Below, in pieces: positions 46,255 to 54,876 of a stretch of 55,334 nucleotides of DNA. Both the position numbers and the translations under genes were made by a program. Source of the stretch: Cystobacterineae bacterium (GTDB taxonomy: Bacteria > Myxococcota > Myxococcia > Myxococcales > Myxococcaceae); the NCBI GenBank assembly GCA_009782175.1, contig WRKR01000017.1, positions 1 through 55,334 on the forward strand, written 5' to 3'. Within the stretch, counting starts at the first letter, position 1. Each line of letters opens with the position of its first letter. The notes below the pieces were generated by a model. It was not told the DNA's origin and ran no database searches. It was given only the letters and a program-made list of their open reading frames with translations.

Positions 46255-49023
46255 TTAAGCTTTTGTCCTCTTGGGTGCAGGCTTGGCGGCGGTGGTGGTG
46301 GGCTTGGCCGAGCGCTTTGTCGCTTTGGCTGGGCTTTTCGCCTTTTTTCGCGTTTGGGTTTTGGCGGCCACCAACTTCGGCTTGGGAGCGGTTTTTTTCG
46401 AAGCTGTTTTTTGCACGGTGCTTTCTCCAACAGCTTTTTTGGGTGCTTTTTTCGCTGCTGCCTTTTTGGCTTTGGGTTTTTTCCCACCTTGCGCGGCAAT
46501 CCACGCTCTTCTCAGCTGCAAAAGCTCTGTGGCGCGCTCTATGCCCAAGGTGGAAGCCTCGTCGCCTTGCCTCAGGGAGGCATTGCTTTCCCCGTCCGTT
46601 ACGTAGGGGCCAAAGCGCCCTTTTTTGAGGAAAATATCCCGGCCTGTCTCCAGGCATTTTCCCAAACTCTGCGCGGGTGCCTCAGAGGGGCGCCCCTGCA
46701 TGCGTTTTTGAGGCTCGCTCAAAAGGCGTAGCGCTTCTTCCAGGGACAACTCAAAAAGTTTGCTCTCATAGGCTTCACCCAAGTTGCGGCTTTGGGTGCC
46801 ATGCTTCAAATAGGGGCCAAACTTCCCTGTATAAAGCCATACCTCCTTGCCTTCAACCTCTCCCAACAATTTGGGCAAGGAGAGCAACTGCAAAGCTTCC
46901 TTCAGTGTCAAAGTCTCCAGCTGCTGGTGTTTCAGCAAGGAAGCGGTTTTGGGTTTTTGTTTGTCCTCTGCTTCTCCCAGTTGCACATAGGGGCCAAAAC
47001 GACCTGCTTTCAAAAAAACCGTTTTGCCTGTTTTGGGCTCAACCCCCAAGGCTTTGTCTCCCTTGGGCGCCCTCAAAAGCTCCAAAGCTTTGTCCACAGT
47101 CAACTCGTCAGGGAGCACCTCTTCACTCAGGGAGGCTGTTTCCTCGCCACGTTTAATATAGGGGCCGAAACGGCCGGGTTTTACGACTACCAGCTCACCC
47201 TCCTCGTCTTTGCCCAATATAATGCTGTTCACTTCTGCCGCATCAATGGAGTCCAACTCGTCTCTGACGAGGGAAAACAAACCCGAGCGCCCAGGAGAGT
47301 TGGCTGTCCCCTCTCCCCAATAAAATTGTTTCAAATAGGGGAGCTTCTGCTTCTCCCCAGAAGCAATCTCATCCAAGTCATCCTCCATGCGCGCCGTAAA
47401 AGCATAATCCACCAATTCCCCAAAGTGCTTGTCCAAAAGCTGTACAACAGCAAAGGCCGTCCAACTGGGCACCAAAGCTTGCCCGCGTTTTTGCACATAT
47501 TTGGCCTTCAGCGTCTCCAAAATGGAAGCATAGGTGGAGGGCCTTCCTATGCCCAACTCTTCCAGCTTTTTAACCAGCGTCGCCTCCGTATAACGCGCAG
47601 GCGGCTGCGTCTCGTGGGCGCGCGCCTCCAGCTCCTGTGGCTTGAGTGCCTGGCCCAAAGCCAAGGCCGGAAGCGGCCTGTCCAGTCCACCCTCTTCGCC
47701 CTCTTCACCTTCTGCCAAGTCGGAATGAATGCGCAAATAGCCCACAAACTGGAGTGTCCTCCCGGAAGCCACAAACTCCGCCGCCTTCCAGGGGAGCTTT
47801 GTATCCACCAGCTTCCCCACCATCTTCACCGTGCGGCTTAGGCCTTGTGCATCTGCCATTTGAGAGGCCAAAGTCCGTTTCCAGATGAGCTCATATAACT
47901 TCCACTCCATGGGGCTCAGCTGAGTTTTCAGGCTTTCCGGTGTCTCAAAACGTTCTCCCGCGGGGCGTATGGCTTCGTGGGCTTCTTGGGCGTTTTTTAC
48001 TTTTTTGGCAAATTGCCGGGGGGAAGGCGAGAGGTATTCTTTGCCAAACAACGCTTCAATTTGCCCACGTGCTGAAGCCACGGCTGAAGGTGAAAGCTGC
48101 GTGGAGTCCGTGCGCATATAGGTAATATAGCCGCGCTCATAGAGGCTTTGCGCAAGCCCCATCACCTGCTTGGCTGAAAGCCTCAGCTTGCGCCCCGCTT
48201 CCTGCTGCAAAGTAGAAGTCATAAACGGAGGCTTTGGAGAGGAGCGGCTGGGTTTTTGTATGTCCTCTGTTACAAGCAAAGGCTGCCCTTCAAGCGCCTT
48301 CAGCAAGGCCTGGGCTTCTTCTTTTTTCAATACATAGGCAGGGGTGGTGCACAGGCCCTGGGCGTCGAAGTCCTTGCCTTGCGCAATACGCTTCTCGTCG
48401 AGTGCCACAAGCTGCGCATGGAAAGGAGGAGGGCCTGAAAACAGGGCCTGCAAATCCAAAAACGAGGCCACGCAAAAACGCATGCGCTCCTGCTCCCTCT
48501 CTACCAACAGGCGGATGGAGGGGCTTTGCACGCGCCCCGCCGAAAGCCCCGTCTTCACCTTGCGCCACAACACCGGGGAAACCTCATAGCCATAGAGTCG
48601 ATCCAAAGCGCGGCGCGCCTCTTGCGCATCAACCAACAGCGGATCTATCTCACGCCAATGCTCTTTGGCATGCACAATGGCTTTCTTGGTTATTTCGTTG
48701 AAAACCATCCGCTTCACAGGAATTTTGGGCTTCAGCACGGAAACCAAATGGAAAGCAATGGCCTCACCCTCCCTGTCTTCGTCCGTGGCGAGAAAAAGCT
48801 CATCCACCCCCTTCAGCGCTTGGCGGAGCTTGCCCACCACCTCTTTTTTTTTCACCTCATAGGAAAGCGCAAAATTCTCCTCAACATCTACGCCTAAACC
48901 GCTCTCGGGCAAATCCACAACATGGCCTATGCTGGCCAATACGGTATAGTCCTTGCCCAGGAATTGAGAAATTGTCTTGGCCTTGGCCGGGGATTCGACA
49001 ACCACCAGAGACTTTAGGGACAT
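46255..49023 (-). CDS. topA: DNA topoisomerase I with histone-like basic tail
   Basis: A 922-residue type IA topoisomerase that relaxes negative supercoils. The Toprim domain (LVVVESPAKAKTISQFLG, DEDREGEAIAFHL) is followed by the core, with catalytic Y302 in GYITYMRTDS. Instead of the CxxC zinc ribbons of E. coli, the C-terminus has four GRFGPY-type repeats (KPGRFGPYIKRG, KAGRFGPYVQLG, TGKFGPYLKHG, KKGRFGPYVTDG; about 620-820). The last 75 residues are Lys/Ala/Pro/Thr-rich (KKPKAKKAAAKKAPKKAV), like histone H1 or actinobacterial TopA tails. Such tails raise DNA affinity and processivity in characterised enzymes. It diverges from lptC. Confidence 0.96.
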   Translation of the reverse strand: MSLKSLVVVESPAKAKTISQFLGKDYTVLASIGHVVDLPESGLGVDVEENFALSYEVKKKEVVGKLRQALKGVDELFLATDEDREGEAIAFHLVSVLKPKIPVKRMVFNEITKKAIVHAKEHWREIDPLLVDAQEARRALDRLYGYEVSPVLWRKVKTGLSAGRVQSPSIRLLVEREQERMRFCVASFLDLQALFSGPPPFHAQLVALDEKRIAQGKDFDAQGLCTTPAYVLKKEEAQALLKALEGQPLLVTEDIQKPSRSSPKPPFMTSTLQQEAGRKLRLSAKQVMGLAQSLYERGYITYMRTDSTQLSPSAVASARGQIEALFGKEYLSPSPRQFAKKVKNAQEAHEAIRPAGERFETPESLKTQLSPMEWKLYELIWKRTLASQMADAQGLSRTVKMVGKLVDTKLPWKAAEFVASGRTLQFVGYLRIHSDLAEGEEGEEGGLDRPLPALALGQALKPQELEARAHETQPPARYTEATLVKKLEELGIGRPSTYASILETLKAKYVQKRGQALVPSWTAFAVVQLLDKHFGELVDYAFTARMEDDLDEIASGEKQKLPYLKQFYWGEGTANSPGRSGLFSLVRDELDSIDAAEVNSIILGKDEEGELVVVKPGRFGPYIKRGEETASLSEEVLPDELTVDKALELLRAPKGDKALGVEPKTGKTVFLKAGRFGPYVQLGEAEDKQKPKTASLLKHQQLETLTLKEALQLLSLPKLLGEVEGKEVWLYTGKFGPYLKHGTQSRNLGEAYESKLFELSLEEALRLLSEPQKRMQGRPSEAPAQSLGKCLETGRDIFLKKGRFGPYVTDGESNASLRQGDEASTLGIERATELLQLRRAWIAAQGGKKPKAKKAAAKKAPKKAVGESTVQKTASKKTAPKPKLVAAKTQTRKKAKSPAKATKRSAKPTTTAAKPAPKRTKA

Positions 49024-49189
49024 ATTTTGTTCACTTTGCTACAAGAGAAGGAAGGAGAAAAAGCTGCACAACAAGGAAGCAAAGGCCATGGGCCGCCCAG
49101 ACGCATTACCCAAACCCGCCGTTTTGTCAAAAGACGCTTGCGTGTACTATTGGGGGCGTGCTTTTTTCAACCCCATTCCTTTCCCCCTC

Positions 49190-49753
49190 ATGCGCCTTCG
49201 GCCCTCCGCCCTCTGTGCCGCCGCTCTCCTTTGGGCCGTTGTGTCGGCCTGCTACATGCCCGCCCTGCCTTCAACACCCCCTAAGGAGGAGGAGGGGCTT
49301 TTTTTGAAAAATGTCCACTTCTATAACGTTGAAGGCAAGCAATTGCAGCTGCTTGGAAAGCTTTCAGAAGTCCGTTTTTTGCCCCAACAACAGCTGCTGA
49401 AGTCCAGGCAGGCTACATTGTTGTGGGTTCCAGAGCAATTCCACTTTTATGCGGAGCGCCTCAACATTCACCTGCAAAGCCAAGAGGCCTGGGCCTTCGT
49501 CCGTTGGACGCTACAAACCCAGGAGAATGGTTTTGGCGAAGGCACCACCGCCTATGGCCATAAAGACAAACTCGGAAACATATTTGCACAAACCCAAGCC
49601 CCCTTGCGCCTGTGGCAAGAAGAAAACACGCTGGAGGCACAGTCCGCCACCTGTGAGAAAAAAACCAAAAGTTGTGAGTTTAAAGGTGCTGTTAAAACCC
49701 ATTTAAGCAAACCCTTGTCTCCAGCCAAACCTCCTCCGGAGGGAAGGCCATGA
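49190..49753 (+). CDS. lptC: LptC-like LPS-export protein
   Basis: The ATG at 49190 gives 187 residues opening with a lipoprotein-like signal (MRLRPSALCAAALLWAVVSA then C). The body is a beta-jellyroll-type sequence (FLKNVHFYNVEGKQLQLLGK, LRLWQEENTLEAQSATCEKK) as in LptC/YrbK, which passes LPS from LptB2FG to LptA. A longer start at ATG 49088 has a better Shine-Dalgarno (AAGGAAG) but would put 34 residues before the hydrophobic core. Lipidation is unusual, since E. coli LptC has a membrane helix. The ATGA overlap with lptA supports the call. Confidence 0.75.
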   Translation: MRLRPSALCAAALLWAVVSACYMPALPSTPPKEEEGLFLKNVHFYNVEGKQLQLLGKLSEVRFLPQQQLLKSRQATLLWVPEQFHFYAERLNIHLQSQEAWAFVRWTLQTQENGFGEGTTAYGHKDKLGNIFAQTQAPLRLWQEENTLEAQSATCEKKTKSCEFKGAVKTHLSKPLSPAKPPPEGRP

Positions 49754-50613
49754 GTTATTTAGGGGTGCTCCTGTGGCTTTTAGGGGCCAGCTCCTCCCCG
49801 GGAGTGAAGGAGCCGCCTGCCAAAAAAATTGAAATTTCCGCCAAGCAACTTCAGGTGCTGGGCAATGAAAACAAAAGCGTATACCGCGAAAATGCGCATG
49901 TGCGCAGTGAGGACATGGAGCTGCACTGTGACAAACTCTTTGTTTTTTATACGAGTGAGCGCACCATTGTGCGCATTGAGGCGCATGGCCACGTGGAAGC
50001 CAATGACAACCAAAACCGCGCCAAGGGGGAGCAGGCCTTTTTTAACAATGAGACGGGCCTCCTGGAGGTGGTGGGGAAGCCCGAAGCCCAATTTATAGGT
50101 GGCTCCGTGCGTGGGACAAAAGTTTTTTTGGATACACGCAAAAAAGAAGCCATTGTGGAAACCCCCCAAACCTTGCTGAGCGAGTCCCACGGCGCCAAAG
50201 AGGCTGCCCAAGGGGGCGCTAAAGAGAGTTCCTCGGTGGCTGAGGTTGAAATTGTGGCGGAGCAACTCAAAATTGAGCGCAACAGCCAAACGGCCGCGTG
50301 GGAGGGGCAGGTGCAGCTGCGCCGTGGCCCCATGCTGATACGCTCGCCTTCCCTGCGTGCTTTTTATGATGAGAAGGGGCAACTTCAAAAAGCCATCGCC
50401 ACCGGGGGAGTTGAGGTGCAGGATGAGCTTCGCTGGGCCAAAAGCCAAACCGCCCACTTGGACAACCGTCGGGGCATTATTGTCCTCACGGGGGAGCCTG
50501 AAGTTAAAGAGGGAAACAGCCACCTCCGCGGAAGCCGCATCAGCTTTGTCTCCGGCAAACACACCTTCACCGTGGAAAACGCAAAAACCGTCTTCGAGTT
50601 GTCCTCACCTTGA
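49750..50613 (+). CDS. lptA: LptA-like periplasmic LPS-bridge protein with two OstA domains
   Basis: A 287-residue protein with a short signal peptide (MSYLGVLLWLLGASSSPG). Two OstA/LptA beta-jellyroll repeats follow: about 27-135 (KIEISAKQLQVLGNENKSVY...) and about 167-285 (VEIVAEQLKIERNSQTAAWE...). They share the order of strand motifs (GHVEAND/GGVEVQD, GEQAFFNNETGLLEV/SQTAHLDNRRGIIVL, GSVRGTKVFLD/SHLRGSRISFV). E. coli LptA has one repeat and oligomerises; this one is a built-in dimer. The two are joined by an Ala/Gly/Ser linker. It lies between lptC and lptB. Confidence 0.87.
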   Translation: MSYLGVLLWLLGASSSPGVKEPPAKKIEISAKQLQVLGNENKSVYRENAHVRSEDMELHCDKLFVFYTSERTIVRIEAHGHVEANDNQNRAKGEQAFFNNETGLLEVVGKPEAQFIGGSVRGTKVFLDTRKKEAIVETPQTLLSESHGAKEAAQGGAKESSSVAEVEIVAEQLKIERNSQTAAWEGQVQLRRGPMLIRSPSLRAFYDEKGQLQKAIATGGVEVQDELRWAKSQTAHLDNRRGIIVLTGEPEVKEGNSHLRGSRISFVSGKHTFTVENAKTVFELSSP

Positions 50614-50682
50614 GTTTTTCATGGAAAATGCATATGCCCCTCTGCCTGGGGTTTGCTCTTTTTTCTGGCCCTGGGAGGCCCT

Positions 50683-51456
50683 ATGAGAGGTGTTTTAGAA
50701 GCCAATGCCCTGGTGAAGCAATTTAGAAAGCACAAAGTCGTCAACAACGTCTCCTTCCGCGTCTCCCCCGGAGAGGTGGTGGGCCTCCTGGGCCCCAACG
50801 GTGCAGGAAAAACCACCAGCTTTAACCTTGTTGTGGGCTTGCTTAAACCCAACGCCGGCCACGTCCACCTCTCCGGCAAAAATTTAACAGGCTTGGCCCT
50901 GCACCAGCGCGCACGCTTGGGGCTGGGCTATTTGCCTCAAGAAGCTTCCATATTCCGAAAATTAACCGTAAGGCAAAACTTCCTTGCCGTCCTGGAGCTG
51001 GACAAAGCGTTGAGCAAAGCCCAACGAGAGGCACGCGCACAAAGCATGTTGGCGGAATTTTCCCTGGAAAGCGTGCATGACAACCTCGGCGAAAACCTCT
51101 CCGGCGGAGAAAGGCGACGCACGGAAATTGCACGCGCTTTGCTCGCCAACCCCGCCATTCTCCTCTTGGATGAGCCTTTCGCCGGCGTGGACCCTATTAA
51201 TATTGCTGAGCTGCAAAAAGAAATTGCTCACCTTAAAGCCAGAGGTTTGGGCATATTGATTACGGACCACAATGTACAAGACACTTTGCGTGTTTGCGAC
51301 CGGGCCTACCTCATTGTCCATGGAAAAATACGCGAAGAAGGCTCCCCTCAAAAACTCAGCCTCTCCCCCCTCGCACGCAGCCTCTATTTGGGCGAAAACT
51401 TTCAGCTCCAACCCCCGGCTGCCTCTATACAAAATACAGGCCCCTCTACCTCATAG
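50683..51456 (+). CDS. lptB: LPS export ABC transporter ATPase LptB
   Basis: LptB drives LPS extraction from the inner membrane with LptF and LptG. ATG 50683 has GGAGG at 50674-50678 and gives 257 residues. ABC motifs: Walker A GPNGAGKTT, Q-loop YLPQEASIFRKL (LptB-specific), signature LSGGERRRTEIARAL, Walker B ILLLDEPFAGVDPI and switch TDHNV. The C-terminal YLGENFQL is typical of LptB. The tail after it (about 15 residues) is a little extended. lptF and lptG are not in the window. Confidence 0.96.
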   Translation: MRGVLEANALVKQFRKHKVVNNVSFRVSPGEVVGLLGPNGAGKTTSFNLVVGLLKPNAGHVHLSGKNLTGLALHQRARLGLGYLPQEASIFRKLTVRQNFLAVLELDKALSKAQREARAQSMLAEFSLESVHDNLGENLSGGERRRTEIARALLANPAILLLDEPFAGVDPINIAELQKEIAHLKARGLGILITDHNVQDTLRVCDRAYLIVHGKIREEGSPQKLSLSPLARSLYLGENFQLQPPAASIQNTGPSTS

Positions 51457-51626
51457 CTGGCCACGGCCCACGGCCCCCTCCTTCTCCAAAAACAAGCCCC
51501 CTGGTTATTTCCATAGGTTATGAGCCTTCAGCAAAAGCCTGGCCCAGCACGCAAACAGGCTTTTCCTGTCTGCTCCCGCACAATAGCGCTAGGGTTTGGG
51601 CTTCCCCTTTGCTATTCTCCAAAAGT

Positions 51627-51641
51627 TGGCACGAATTTTGT
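51627..51641 (+). promoter_or_regulatory. Sigma-54-type promoter upstream of rpoN
   Basis: TGGCAC (51627-51632), five bases, then TTGT (51638-51641) matches the sigma-54 consensus TGGCAC-N5-TTGC except the last C. The preceding T and following G also fit (TTGGCACG). Transcription would begin near 51652, just before AAGGAGA at 51657-51663 and the rpoN start. Autoregulation of rpoN is inferred. Confidence 0.5.
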
Positions 51642-51676
51642 CTGATATAGGCTTTTAAGGAGAATGGCGACAAACC

Positions 51677-53188
51677 ATGGCGATGGAAATGCGACAAAGT
51701 TTGAAGCTTGCACAGCAGCTGGTGATGACGCCTCAGCTGCAGCAGGCCATTAAACTGCTTCAGCTCTCCCAGTTGGAGCTTCTGGAGCAACTCCAAGAAG
51801 AAATAGAGCAAAACCCTGTTTTGGAGGCCACAGAAGAAAAATTGGAGCTGGAGGCAGAGCATTATGGGCCCGGGGAGCTTTCACTGGAGGCGGATATGGC
51901 GGAGGCTCCGGCGGACTTTGAGCCTCCTGTGCCGGAAAATGCCCCTGAGTATACGGCGCAGGACAACCCTCCGGAAATGGACTGGGATGCTTTTCTCAAC
52001 AGCGACCAATTCCGGGAGGCGCTGCCTGAGGACAAAGGCAAATATACAGAGCAGGACGAGTCCTCAAGCTTCGAAAGCCATGTGGTTAAAGGCACAAGCC
52101 TCTTTGAGCATTTGCTCGCTCAGGTGCGCCTCATGCGCTTCAACGACGCGGAGCAGCGCATTGCCCTGCTCATTTTGGGCAACCTCAACGACGACGGTTA
52201 TTTGGTGCTGCCTGCGCTGGAGGGGGATCCGCTGATTGCCCTGGCGCATGAGGCCGATGTCCCCCTGTGGCTTGCAGAGCGCGTCTTGCAGCACATTCAA
52301 CGCCTGGAGCCTTTGGGTTGCGCGGCCAGAGACTTGCAAGAGTGTTTGCTGCTCCAACTCAAAACCCAACCTTCTGCGCAAACACGCTTGCTCAGCACCA
52401 TTATTAAACGCCACCTCAAACTCCTCGAGTCCACCAACTTGCCGGCCATTGCCAAGGAAATGAAAGTCCCCCTGGCCCAGATAGTTGAATGCTCCAAATT
52501 GCTTAAAACCCTAAACCCCAAACCAGGGCGCAACCACTCCGGGGAGGATGCTCCGCATATTACGCCGGACGTGTATATTTATAAACATGGGGAGAGTTAT
52601 ACCATTGTACTCAATGACAATGGCCTCTCTAAACTGCGCATTTCCCATACCTATAGGAATGCCTTGAGGCAGGGCAGCTTGTCGCCCGGCGCTACCAAAA
52701 ACTTTGTCCAGGAAAAACTCAAAAGCGCCCTGTGGCTTATTCGCTCCATCCACCAACGCCAGCGCACCATTTATAAGGTGACAGAAAGCCTCATCAAGTT
52801 TCAGCTTGAATTCCTCGAAAAAGGCGTGGACCATTTAAAGCCGCTCATTTTGCGCGATATTGCGGAGGACATTGGCATGCACGAGTCCACCATTTCCCGC
52901 GCCACCACCAACAAATATGTGCATACGCCTCAAGGTATTTTTGAGTTGAAATATTTCTTCAACTCCTCCATCTCCTCCAGCGCAGGAGGAGAAGAGCTCG
53001 CCAGCCAAGCCGTTAAAAGCCACCTCCGCCAGCTTGTGGCACAAGAGCACCCCCAAAAACCTTATTCCGACCAAAAACTCGCAGAGCTCCTCCAAGCCAA
53101 AGGCATCGATATTGCCCGCAGAACCATTGCAAAATATAGAGAAATGCTGGGCATCCTCCCCTCCAGCAAACGCAAACGCTATTTTTAG
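51677..53188 (+). CDS. rpoN: RNA polymerase sigma-54 factor
   Basis: A 503-residue sigma-54. Region I is the Gln/Leu-rich activator-interacting domain (MRQSLKLAQQLVMTPQLQQA, LSQLELLEQLQEEIEQNP), region II is acidic (about 55-125), and region III holds the core-binding and HTH parts (LRDIAEDIGMHESTISRATT). The RpoN box is ARRTIAKYREMLGI near residues 478-491. A second ATG at 51664 directly after AAGGAGA is out of frame, so the ribosome-binding site serves ATG 51677 at a longer spacing of about 13. The lptB-rpoN-hpf order is the common proteobacterial one. Confidence 0.97.
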   Translation: MAMEMRQSLKLAQQLVMTPQLQQAIKLLQLSQLELLEQLQEEIEQNPVLEATEEKLELEAEHYGPGELSLEADMAEAPADFEPPVPENAPEYTAQDNPPEMDWDAFLNSDQFREALPEDKGKYTEQDESSSFESHVVKGTSLFEHLLAQVRLMRFNDAEQRIALLILGNLNDDGYLVLPALEGDPLIALAHEADVPLWLAERVLQHIQRLEPLGCAARDLQECLLLQLKTQPSAQTRLLSTIIKRHLKLLESTNLPAIAKEMKVPLAQIVECSKLLKTLNPKPGRNHSGEDAPHITPDVYIYKHGESYTIVLNDNGLSKLRISHTYRNALRQGSLSPGATKNFVQEKLKSALWLIRSIHQRQRTIYKVTESLIKFQLEFLEKGVDHLKPLILRDIAEDIGMHESTISRATTNKYVHTPQGIFELKYFFNSSISSSAGGEELASQAVKSHLRQLVAQEHPQKPYSDQKLAELLQAKGIDIARRTIAKYREMLGILPSSKRKRYF

Positions 53189-53516
53189 GGGGCCCCTGGA
53201 GGGAGGCCAGGTGAAAACCCCAAAGGACAAAAGCTGCGCTTTAGAGCCGCCTTCCTCACATGGCCCTCCCTTGCAGAGGCCATGGCCCACATAAAAACCG
53301 CAGCCAAGGCAAACTAACTTCACACAAGCATTAAAAACCCAACTAGAATCCACTTGTGCTCAGAAGACGTCCTCAGTGCTTTGCCGCAGTGCTTTGCTTT
53401 CTTGCCCATGGCTCTTCGCAAGCCCGGAATAAGGCAAAGTTTTGGGAATGCTTTTGGGCCTTTTTCTCAACAACACCCTCGTAGCTCTGTCCCTCTTGCG
53501 TTGGAGATTTTATCGC
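53189..53516. other. Gene-free region between rpoN and hpf
   Basis: No gene is supported in these 328 bases. There is a small hairpin (CCTGG/CCAGG, near 53195-53211) after the rpoN stop and an 11-bp direct repeat CAGTGCTTTGC at 53374-53384 and 53387-53397. No clear promoter for hpf is seen; the direct repeat could be a regulator site. Confidence 0.4.
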
Positions 53517-54122
53517 ATGCAAATGAACATCACCTTTCGCCACATGGACCCGATTGACAGCCTTAAAAACTATGCCCAAGAGAAAGTAGAGAAAGCGAAT
53601 AAATACCTCGACAGGGCAGGAGAAGCCTATGTCGTCCTCTCGCTGGAGCGGCACTTGCACCAAGCCGACATTACCATTACTTCCGGCCCCTTTGTCCTCC
53701 GCGGGAGGGAAAAAAGCGAGGACATGTATGCCTCTCTGGACAAGGCCATGGAGCGCATTGAGAAACAACTGCGTCGCTATAAAGACCGTCTCAAAAGCCA
53801 CAACCGCCATGAGCGTCCACCTCAATATTTCCATGAGGAGAATGAGATGCACATCCGGCATGACGTTATGGAAGTTTCCGTCGCGGAAGAAAGCGGCATT
53901 GCCTTAAACCCGCGTGTCATTAAAACCAACGAGTTTGTCACCCAACCCATGACGGTGGATGAGGCCGTCATGCAAATGGACTTGCTCGACAATGACTTTA
54001 TTGTCTTCACCAATACACAGTCCGCTGAGCTCAACGTTATTTATAGGCGCAAGGATGGGCACTATGGGCTGATTGAAGCCACCCGCCCCGCTTCCAAGCA
54101 AAACCACAGCACAACCACCTAG
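53517..54122 (+). CDS. hpf: Ribosome hibernation-promoting factor, long form
   Basis: Long HPF dimerises 70S ribosomes into inactive 100S particles in stationary phase. ATG 53517 (MQMNITFRHMDPIDSLKNYA) has GGAG ten bases ahead; ATG 53523 is an alternative. The 201 residues hold an N-terminal RaiA/YfiA domain (about 1-105), a linker, and the C-terminal dimerisation domain (VIKTNEFVTQPMTVDEAVMQ, DFIVFTNTQSAELNVIYRRK, DGHYGLIEA) that defines the long form. It follows rpoN, as in many proteobacteria. The stop TAG opens TAGAGCGTTTC, related to the palindromic element ends. Confidence 0.95.
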   Translation: MQMNITFRHMDPIDSLKNYAQEKVEKANKYLDRAGEAYVVLSLERHLHQADITITSGPFVLRGREKSEDMYASLDKAMERIEKQLRRYKDRLKSHNRHERPPQYFHEENEMHIRHDVMEVSVAEESGIALNPRVIKTNEFVTQPMTVDEAVMQMDLLDNDFIVFTNTQSAELNVIYRRKDGHYGLIEATRPASKQNHSTTT

Positions 54123-54224
54123 AGCGTTTCTACGGCGTTTCCAGAGCGGTTTCAACGAAGGGAAGCTCAAGCTTCCCTCCGCTCCATGAAGGAAGAAAAT
54201 GCGCTTGCTTAAGCGAAAACAACA
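54120..54224. repeat. Partial, inverted copy D of the mosaic palindromic element
   Basis: The bases at 54180-54199 are the exact reverse complement of 14925-14944 in element A. TTCCAGAGCGGTTTC (54139-54153) is the exact reverse complement of 15106-15120. A palindrome GGGAAGCTcAAGCTTCCC is seen at 54160-54177. The left end coincides with the hpf stop codon. The right boundary is unclear. Confidence 0.7.
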
Positions 54225-54272
54225 GCATGGCCCCAAGGCGCGCTTTTCACTCCCCAAAAGTGTATGCTTTTA

Positions 54273-54323
54273 TTGACATTTTGTCGTTTAAAATATTACA
54301 CAATGTCAGGTTTTGTTGACATT
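54273..54323. promoter_or_regulatory. Three TGACATT boxes in the hpf-arsR gap
   Basis: TTGACATT occurs at 54273-54280 and 54316-54323, and its inverse AATGTCA at 54302-54308, in an AT-rich stretch. The first TTGACA is followed at 15 bases by TATTAC, a poor sigma-70 fit. Neighbouring genes both end towards this gap, so any transcript would be noncoding. The remaining 54324-54598 shows no supported gene. Confidence 0.35.
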
Positions 54324-54598
54324 TGAGTGCATGGCCCAACTGCGCTGCTATGTGGAGGGCGCAGCTGGGCAGCTGCAACAAGGCAAGCTTAAGCTATGGA
54401 GACAGCAGCGCCGTTGGGCCGCCTAACAACCTTTATAGCCCAGGGTAAAACCCAAAAAGAAACACAACACAGCAACTGGAGGCCACAGCACTCGCACAAT
54501 TTCCCTGAGGATTTTTTTATTCATGGCTCCCCCTTTGTATTTGGCGTTCAGCCAAAGTTTTGTGCTCCAGCTCTCTGCGCCAGCAAATGCTACTCTCT

Positions 54599-54874
54599 TT
54601 ATTTCGGTGCATATAGTCGCTCCAATGTTTTGAGGAGTTCAGAAATTTTTTCGTCAGCAAGGGAATAAAAAACCATCGGCGAGCTTTTTCTGCTCGCAAC
54701 CGCGCCACTTTTGCGCAGCACAATCAGCTGCTGAGAGACCGTGCTGCTTGGCACACGTGCAATGCGCGCCAACTCGCCCACGTTTTTTTCGCCCTCGGAG
54801 AGGGCTCGCAATATTTTGAGGCGCACCGCACCGCTCAGCAGCTTCAACCCTTTTAAGGCTTCATCGTTTTTCAT
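54599..54874 (-). CDS. ArsR-family winged-helix transcription regulator
   Basis: The 91 residues form one ArsR-type winged helix: LKLLSGAVRLKILRALSEGE, NVGELARIARVPSSTVSQQL (recognition helix), IVLRKSGAVASRKSSPMVFY (wing) and a C-terminal helix. No CxC metal site is visible, so it is probably not a classical arsenic or cadmium sensor; the ligand is unknown. It lies two bases after the preceding gene and is surely co-transcribed with it. It may autoregulate the pair, as ArsR proteins commonly do. Confidence 0.88.
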   Translation of the reverse strand: MKNDEALKGLKLLSGAVRLKILRALSEGEKNVGELARIARVPSSTVSQQLIVLRKSGAVASRKSSPMVFYSLADEKISELLKTLERLYAPK

Positions 54875-54876
54875 GT

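Noticed and set aside
51664-51680. ATG 51664 as the rpoN start
   Set aside because: It is out of frame with rpoN and its frame closes quickly; ATG 51677 gives the conserved N-terminus.
53354-53557. Small open frame before hpf
   Set aside because: It overlaps the hpf start in another frame, lacks a Shine-Dalgarno and shows no protein-like pattern.
54396-54668. Open frame in the gap after hpf, running into arsR
   Set aside because: It overlaps the well-supported ArsR gene on the other strand and has an irregular composition; the promoter-like boxes upstream are weak.
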